Shown: positions 59,528 through 64,000 of the stretch, one piece after another
How positions within the stretch are numbered: position 1 is the stretch's first letter
How the letters are laid out: each line of letters begins with the position of its first letter
Assembly (NCBI RefSeq): GCF_002154695.1
Contig: NZ_MTAV01000078.1
Coordinates: forward strand, 62,001 to 126,000
From: Nostoc sp. T09
Lineage (GTDB): Bacteria > Cyanobacteriota > Cyanobacteriia > Cyanobacteriales > Nostocaceae
Direction: 5' to 3'
DNA length: 64,000 bases
The notes under the pieces: generated by a model
Database searches by the model: none
What the model was told of the DNA's origin: nothing
What the model saw: the letters and a program-made list of their open reading frames with translations, nothing else
Translations under genes and position numbers: made by a program

Positions 59528-60479
59528 TCCTGCCTCTAAATATATGGATTTAAGGATTGTTTGGGTTTGGAGTCTGAGTAGAACAGATATACTATTTTAG
59601 TCAGAAAATTCTGGAATATGACTTGTCAAACAAAGAAGTGTGACAAGATCGTAACTCGATCTCTACCTGATTTGGGTAGCCCTCTCTAAGTAAATTTGAG
59701 ATTTTTTGTTAGTTACAAAGAGAACCAGTAATGCTAGAACTTAGATATAGAAAGGTTCGTAGAACTGTTCGCCACTCAACTTTAGTCGTCTACCTCTTCG
59801 TATCAGACTAGCAGAAAAATTACCAAACCCTCCACAGTGCAATCCAATATTGGCCTTTACACTTTAATTGTGACTTTTAGAAGCAAAGTTTGCGGAACTG
59901 ATATCGTTCAGTCTCATATCGCTACAAATTAAGTAGTTAGGCAAAATAAAAGTTACAGGAGAAGGCAAGGGAACAGGTGAAGAGTGACTGGTAGGAAGCA
60001 AGCTACGCGTAGCGTCTCCCCTTGGGAGAATAAAAGGCTTTACACTACTGCTGTGCGCTAAGAGCGCCCCGCTCGCTAACGCCAGGCTGTTCCCTGTGTG
60101 AAGCAACTGCCGTCGCCTCTGTTGACTTGTAGACACTCGTAGACGCGTTTACAAAGCGTTGTTGTAGGCTAGCAAGTGTTGTTGGAAACCCTCTCCGAAG
60201 TTGCCACAACGCGGGGAACCCGCGCAAGGCACTTCTCTTCGCAGTGTTGGACTCAACTGTTACCTTTTAGACAATAAATTTGTATTTAACCGCAGTTAAA
60301 TCACTCACTTTATTACTGCATAAGTACACAGAGCAATTATAACAGCCCTTCTGCTTCAAGAATGCTTAAAAGTCAACCCTCTGTACACCCTTCCTAGAAA
60401 TGGCTGAAGCAGAAGCAATAATTTGAATTTCCTTGTTTCTTGTTCATGCATCTTGGTGTAAGCAGCTGATAATAACTAC
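59528..60479. repeat. Non-coding, repeat-rich region upstream of recA
   Basis: About 950 bases with no convincing gene. Around 59998-60240 it holds a cluster of palindromic repeat modules (GCTACGCGTAGCGTCTCC, CGCCCCGCTCGCTAACGCC, GCGGGGAACCCGCG). Open frames here (for example 60227-60045 on the minus strand) are formed by these repeats and are not taken as genes. The 59528-59990 part must contain the recA promoter. Confidence 0.65.
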
Positions 60480-61284
60480 TTATTTGCATGAAGATTTAGC
60501 TGTTAGTTTAGAGAACTTTTTGCGATAAATTAGGTACGTTCCTGCTAGAAGTGAAGCAGCAATAGTTGATGCTTCGGGAACATCCTCTTTAGGTGGAATG
60601 TTGTCAACGCCATTAGGCTTAATAAACCTGGCATAAATGGCAGCATCCTGAAATTCTCCTTCATTAGCACTAATATTTTTCACAGGAGAAGATAATGATG
60701 GGCTAAATCCAGCTATCTGCAATTGATATAAATCTTGATTCAATTTAAAACTGGTTCTAGCTGATGCTGTATTGATGTAAACACTGTCTACGTTTCGTTG
60801 GATCTTTAATATTGTCTTTTATTTGGTTCGTTGTATTTTCTAAGTAAAAAGATATTGGTAATACTTTCCTAACTTGATTGTTATCACCAAAAAACCAATC
60901 GAGATTTAAAGTTACATACTGTATGTTTGTATCGTCGTAGATTATGCCGTTAAAGTAATTTAAACTGCCTAACTTAAACCACGAGCCAACATCTGCTAAG
61001 AAGGAATTGCCAATAAATGTAAGTTGATTAGGTTGATTGGGAGGCGTGTTCTTCGCAGGCTCGCCCCAGCTAAATGAATTGGTTCCTACACCTTGAACAA
61101 ATTGGCAATCGGTATTGCTATTTGAGCAAAATTTATTTTTGCTGTCTGGAATCGCTTTGACCCATACACCATCTGCTCTACCCGAAATGGTGGCAGCTTG
61201 GGCTTGATCAGAAAACCCAAATGCTGTTAAGGCAATCATCGAACAACTAGATAGAGCAGTGGCAAAAACCAAACTGAGTTTCAT
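60480..61284 (-). pseudogene. Frameshifted PEP-CTERM exported protein
   Basis: Two consecutive frames together form one PEP-CTERM protein. The first part (61284-60757) has a GAGGAG site, a signal peptide (VFATALSSCSMIALTAFGF, cleavage after DQAQA) and a beta-rich mature region. It then runs into a stop 11 codons past the apparent shift near 60790-60793. The +1 frame continues without a start codon as NVDSVYINTASARTSFKLNQ and ends in the sorting signal DVPEASTIAASLLAGTYLIY followed by RKK. Removing one base in an AAA run restores a single reading frame of about 265 residues. It is either a recent pseudogene or an assembly error. Confidence 0.8.
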
Positions 61285-61775
61285 AGTTAGGTTTCAACTC
61301 CTCTCTGATATCTTTAACTAGGGAACCTGTTTACCTTAGTAAATATACGGACATAAGCCAAGAAGTTATCCTTCTCTTCATAAAGTCTTTACATAAGGTT
61401 TTTATTTTTTAGGTAAAAAGTTAGATACACGTAGAAAAAAATACAATTTTTTTACAATCTTTCTACGTAAAAAATTATTTATAGGGGAACAATATTTATA
61501 AAAAGCCAATTTTGCTCTCTAAATTCCAATTTAAAAAAATATAAAGTCTTTTAAATTACAGATAAAGTTGAAATATTACAGAGAAGCAGAGGGGCAAATA
61601 AATTCAAAATTCCAAGTTACATCTTGAAAATGTGAATTTTCTACTCCCCAACTCCTCTGCTGTGATTCAAGGGTGCGTAGACGCAAAGCGGTGAGGGGGT
61701 CGCAGTCTTGGCGGTTCCCGTCGATTGCGAACCCCCGAACCCGGAGGGCTTGTCGCTAGACATCGCCAAAAGCTT
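61285..61775. other. AT-rich spacer between PEP-CTERM gene and chlP
   Basis: No gene is supported. The part up to about 61600 is AT-rich and probably holds the promoter of the PEP-CTERM gene; the 3' end of the spacer is the repeat at 61673. Confidence 0.5.
61673..61766. repeat. Dispersed palindromic repeat, long copy with nested insert
   Basis: The outer parts (GTGCGTAGACGCAAAGCG and GCTTGTCGCTAGACATCGC) match the 36-base element at 26616. About 57 bases are inserted between them (61691-61747), and this insert has its own inverted ends GGGGGTCGCA and TGCGAACCCCC. It looks like one repeat nested in another. Confidence 0.7.
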
Positions 61776-62996
61776 TTAAGGAGCTAAGGCGTTACCACGA
61801 ATCAGGCTACCAAGGGTCTTGGCAGTAATTTTCAGTTGAGTAATGGGGTTGGCGGGGACAACTGTCTTATACAGATAACTATCGAATGTGAGCTTTTGGA
61901 CATCCATATCAGCACACATCTCTACGAATGCCTCACGGGTAGCATCGGAACGATAAAATACAGTTTGCAGAATGTCCAATACCTTGTAGGTAAGTCCGTA
62001 TTTTCTATCCCAGCGCTTCAAATAAACCTTGAGGTCGCCTTCTGTGGGGATTGATTTGCCACTGTTGGATAGTTCCACAATTGTTTCGGCACACATGCGC
62101 CCAGATTTAGCTGCAAAGTAAATGCCTTCACCAGAGGACTTGGTAACGTAACCGGCCGCATCTCCCACCAAAGCGACTCTACCGACAACGCGGCGGGGAC
62201 GGGGATGTTCGGGGATGGGGTGTGCTTCTACTTTGATGATTTGTCCGCCTGCTAACTTCTTGCTTGCACGAGCGCGAATCCCAGCTTGTAACTGCTTAAT
62301 GCTGGCTTTATTGACCTGCATTGTGCCAGTACCCACAGCTACGTGGTCATATTTAGGGAACACCCAAGCATAGAAGTCGGTAGAAACGTCATTGCCGACG
62401 TACATTTCGGCAAGATCGTTGTAATAAGCCATTTTGTCTTGGGGTAGACGAATTCGCTCTTGGAAAGCGATCGCATAATTGTAATCCCCAGCATCAATTT
62501 CTTTAGCAATCCGGGAATTAGCCCCATCTGCCCCAATTACTAAATCCACTTTCAAGGTTTTGGCAATACCCTGTGCGCCCCCTTCTGTATGGTCTACATA
62601 ATGGATGGTATAGGGGTCAGTATTGTTGGTGGGTATATCAAGTTTATGAACGGTAGCATTAATTAAAGTTGCGCCTAGTTTTGCCGCCCGATCCCGGAGG
62701 AAACCATCCAAGACTTCACGGCGGCACATTCCTATATATTCTTCTTCATTTATCAGATTGATATCAACTTCCCGATTAGAGGGTGATATCATTTTCATCT
62801 TTCGCACCCGGCGATCGATAATTTCTGGTGGTAGGTCAAACTCACTCACCATACACAGGGGAATTGCACCCCCGCAGGGCTTGGCATTATCCAGCTTCCG
62901 CTCAATTAGGTAGGTTTCAATCCCAGCCTTTGCCAGTGTTTCAGCGGCAGATGAACCAGCTGGGCCCGAACCAACAACAGCAACCCGTAGTGTCAA
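61776..62996 (-). CDS. chlP: Geranylgeranyl reductase
   Basis: This flavoprotein reduces geranylgeranyl groups to phytyl for chlorophyll, tocopherol and phylloquinone. The TTG at 62996, with GGGAGA five bases upstream, gives the family start (M)TLRVAVVGSGPAGSSAAETLA and 406 residues, the usual length; an ATG 12 codons upstream (63032) is the alternative. The FAD fold GSGPAGSSAAE, the KPCGGAIPLCMVSEFDLP signature, the VIGADGANSRIAKEI and the VGDAAGYVTKSSGEGIYFA motif are all present. It is monocistronic and near-invariant in oxygenic phototrophs. Confidence 0.97.
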   Translation of the reverse strand: MTLRVAVVGSGPAGSSAAETLAKAGIETYLIERKLDNAKPCGGAIPLCMVSEFDLPPEIIDRRVRKMKMISPSNREVDINLINEEEYIGMCRREVLDGFLRDRAAKLGATLINATVHKLDIPTNNTDPYTIHYVDHTEGGAQGIAKTLKVDLVIGADGANSRIAKEIDAGDYNYAIAFQERIRLPQDKMAYYNDLAEMYVGNDVSTDFYAWVFPKYDHVAVGTGTMQVNKASIKQLQAGIRARASKKLAGGQIIKVEAHPIPEHPRPRRVVGRVALVGDAAGYVTKSSGEGIYFAAKSGRMCAETIVELSNSGKSIPTEGDLKVYLKRWDRKYGLTYKVLDILQTVFYRSDATREAFVEMCADMDVQKLTFDSYLYKTVVPANPITQLKITAKTLGSLIRGNALAP

Positions 62997-63323
62997 AGGT
63001 TTTCTCCCAATCTTGACATTTACCGAAAGCATCGTACCACGGACTTTTGGCTCATTTCTCGCTCTTGCTTCGGGTTTTGACTGAAATGCAATATACCTTA
63101 ATATTTCGATACGAATAATATATTTTCTATTTGTTTTTGCTACTGCTGACTGAGCAATAAATAAAATTAAGCAAAATCCCTCAGACTTCAGTCAGGGGAT
63201 GAGTTAAATTTGACTAGCCATAATGCCGTGAGAGTTTCAAAGTTGGTACTCAAGAATAGATTTCTGGGCATACTCAGGCAAGGTAAGTAGAACTCCTATC
63301 CCAGATTAATAAGTATCAATGAA

Positions 63324-63830
63324 ATGGAAATTTCACTATTAAATTCAATTGGCAGAAAAGCCAGTATTGTTGCGATTACGGGATATCAAAAACACATCTC
63401 TCCACATAAAGGCTTTGTTTGCGCTCACCGAGTCTTATATGGCGGTGAATCTTGCTCTCAATACATTAAGCGGATAATAGCTGAAGATGGATTTAAAGGA
63501 TTACTTAGCAAGTCCCGCAGGCGATTTCAAGCTTGCAAGCAAGCCAACCGGATTTTAAGGTCACAAGCCGATAACTCAGGGCCAACAGAGGATGAGGAAC
63601 CAAATCTGCATTCATCTAAAAAAGGACTAGGTAACACTGCCCAAAATTCTTCATCTAGCGGTGGTGACAGTACCGACTGCATTAACTGTGCTGATGTCAG
63701 CTGCAATTGTGCTGAACTTGTCAGCATGACTCCTGATTGTAGCGTCCTCGATTTTAGTGCTGTAGATTGTAGTTCTCTTGATTGTAGTGGTGCTGATTGT
63801 AGCTTTCTTGACTGTGGTAGCTGTGGGTAA
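63324..63830 (+). CDS. YidD-like protein with cysteine-repeat tail
   Basis: This is a 168-residue protein. Residues 1-75 match the YidD membrane-insertion-efficiency family (AITGYQKHISPHKGFVCAHRVLYGGESCSQY), with the conserved cysteines C33, C44 and C71; the alternating HISP and S-C-S-x-Y pattern is retained. The linker (80-117) is polar. The last 50 residues hold ten cysteines; at 139, 149, 154, 159 and 164 they recur every five residues in DCS-type pentads (position 144 is F). The pentads follow the A(D/N)LXX pentapeptide rule with Cys as the central residue, which would stack cysteines on one face of a beta-helix. The function of the tail is unknown. Confidence 0.85.
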   Translation: MEISLLNSIGRKASIVAITGYQKHISPHKGFVCAHRVLYGGESCSQYIKRIIAEDGFKGLLSKSRRRFQACKQANRILRSQADNSGPTEDEEPNLHSSKKGLGNTAQNSSSSGGDSTDCINCADVSCNCAELVSMTPDCSVLDFSAVDCSSLDCSGADCSFLDCGSCG

Positions 63831-63936
63831 CGAAATCTTTTTAATTTAACTAATCCAAAAGCAATAGTCTTATGGTATATATGAAATACGGTAATCCTAG
63901 CAATTATTCGTAGATTCTTGGCAGGGGAAAACAACA

Positions 63937-64000
63937 GTGGGCATATTAGTTGAGAATGTATCCAAACAATTTGGTAGTTTCAAAGCTGTTGATCGGGTAA
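63937..64000 (+). CDS. cysA: Sulfate-type ABC transporter ATPase, N-terminus (partial)
   Basis: The GTG at 63937 opens a frame (M)GILVENVSKQFGSFKAVDRV that runs off the window. It matches the first strands of CysA, the ATPase of the sulfate/thiosulfate importer, before the Walker A loop. Only about 21 codons are visible, so subfamily identity is tentative; another ABC ATPase of the same class is possible. AGGGGA lies about ten bases before the start. Confidence 0.65.
   Translation, partial: MGILVENVSKQFGSFKAVDRV

Noticed and set aside
59864-60136. 90-codon frame on the minus strand
   Set aside because: It overlaps the same repeats and shows no recognisable protein features.
60045-60227. 60-codon frame on the minus strand
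   Set aside because: It is made of dispersed palindromic repeats, with no ribosome-binding site or protein-like pattern.
60480-60743. Separate small PEP-CTERM gene
   Set aside because: It has no proper start and joins the upstream frame by a one-base shift, so it is treated as the 3' part of one broken gene.
63527-63934. 135-codon frame on the minus strand
   Set aside because: It is the reverse of the cysteine-repeat tail of the YidD-like gene; its repeats mirror that tail.

Overview
The window comes from a filamentous, probably heterocystous (Nostocales-type) cyanobacterium. The evidence is a phycobilisome core locus with a four-repeat ApcE, a cyanobacterial-order ATP synthase operon (atpI-B-E-F'-F-H-A-G), ChlP, PEP-CTERM proteins, a XisH/XisI pair, C4-zinc-ribbon Ser/Thr kinases, many HIP1 octamers (GCGATCGC, e.g. 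4567, 5033, 11465) and heptameric STRR repeats. No genus can be assigned from sequence reading alone.

Layout. 0-16 kb is a surface-polysaccharide region. It has three tandem near-identical GT2 glycosyltransferases, UDP-glucuronate decarboxylase, UDP-glucose dehydrogenase, a cupin sugar isomerase, a secreted GH74-like beta-propeller enzyme, two related histidine kinases, a LuxR-type response regulator, a WecG/TagA transferase, a STAS protein and a polyprenyl-phosphate sugar transferase. 16-21 kb carries holB, an NTF2-like protein and tmk; tmk is split inside its ATP-binding P-loop by a complete group II intron encoding an RT-maturase-HNH protein. 21-29 kb holds a permease-histidine kinase fusion, argS, a Uma2 nuclease-like protein, a macro-domain protein, a truncated xisH with intact xisI, and one-piece tmRNA. 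29-33 kb is a two-gene signalling module: an NB-ARC ATPase, then a membrane kinase with a periplasmic ligand-binding-protein domain.

33-40 kb is the ATP synthase operon on the minus strand, closed by a strong stem-loop terminator; several of its spacers hold heptamer repeats. 40-43 kb has a PEP-CTERM protein, a methyltransferase and an unknown secreted protein. 43-49 kb is apcE followed by apcA-apcB-apcC with a clear terminator. 49-55 kb has two convergent GT4 glycosyltransferases and a four-gene operon (membrane protein, lipoprotein, FHA protein, MurG-like transferase). 55-64 kb has a pentapeptide-repeat kinase, an FHA protein, recA, a repeat-rich non-coding stretch, a frameshifted PEP-CTERM gene, chlP, a YidD-like protein with a cysteine-ladder tail, and the first codons of a cysA-like ABC ATPase.

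The most unusual items are the intron in the tmk P-loop, the NB-ARC / kinase-receptor pair, the permease-kinase fusion and the cysteine-repeat YidD tail. No CRISPR array, tRNA, rRNA or prophage was recognised.
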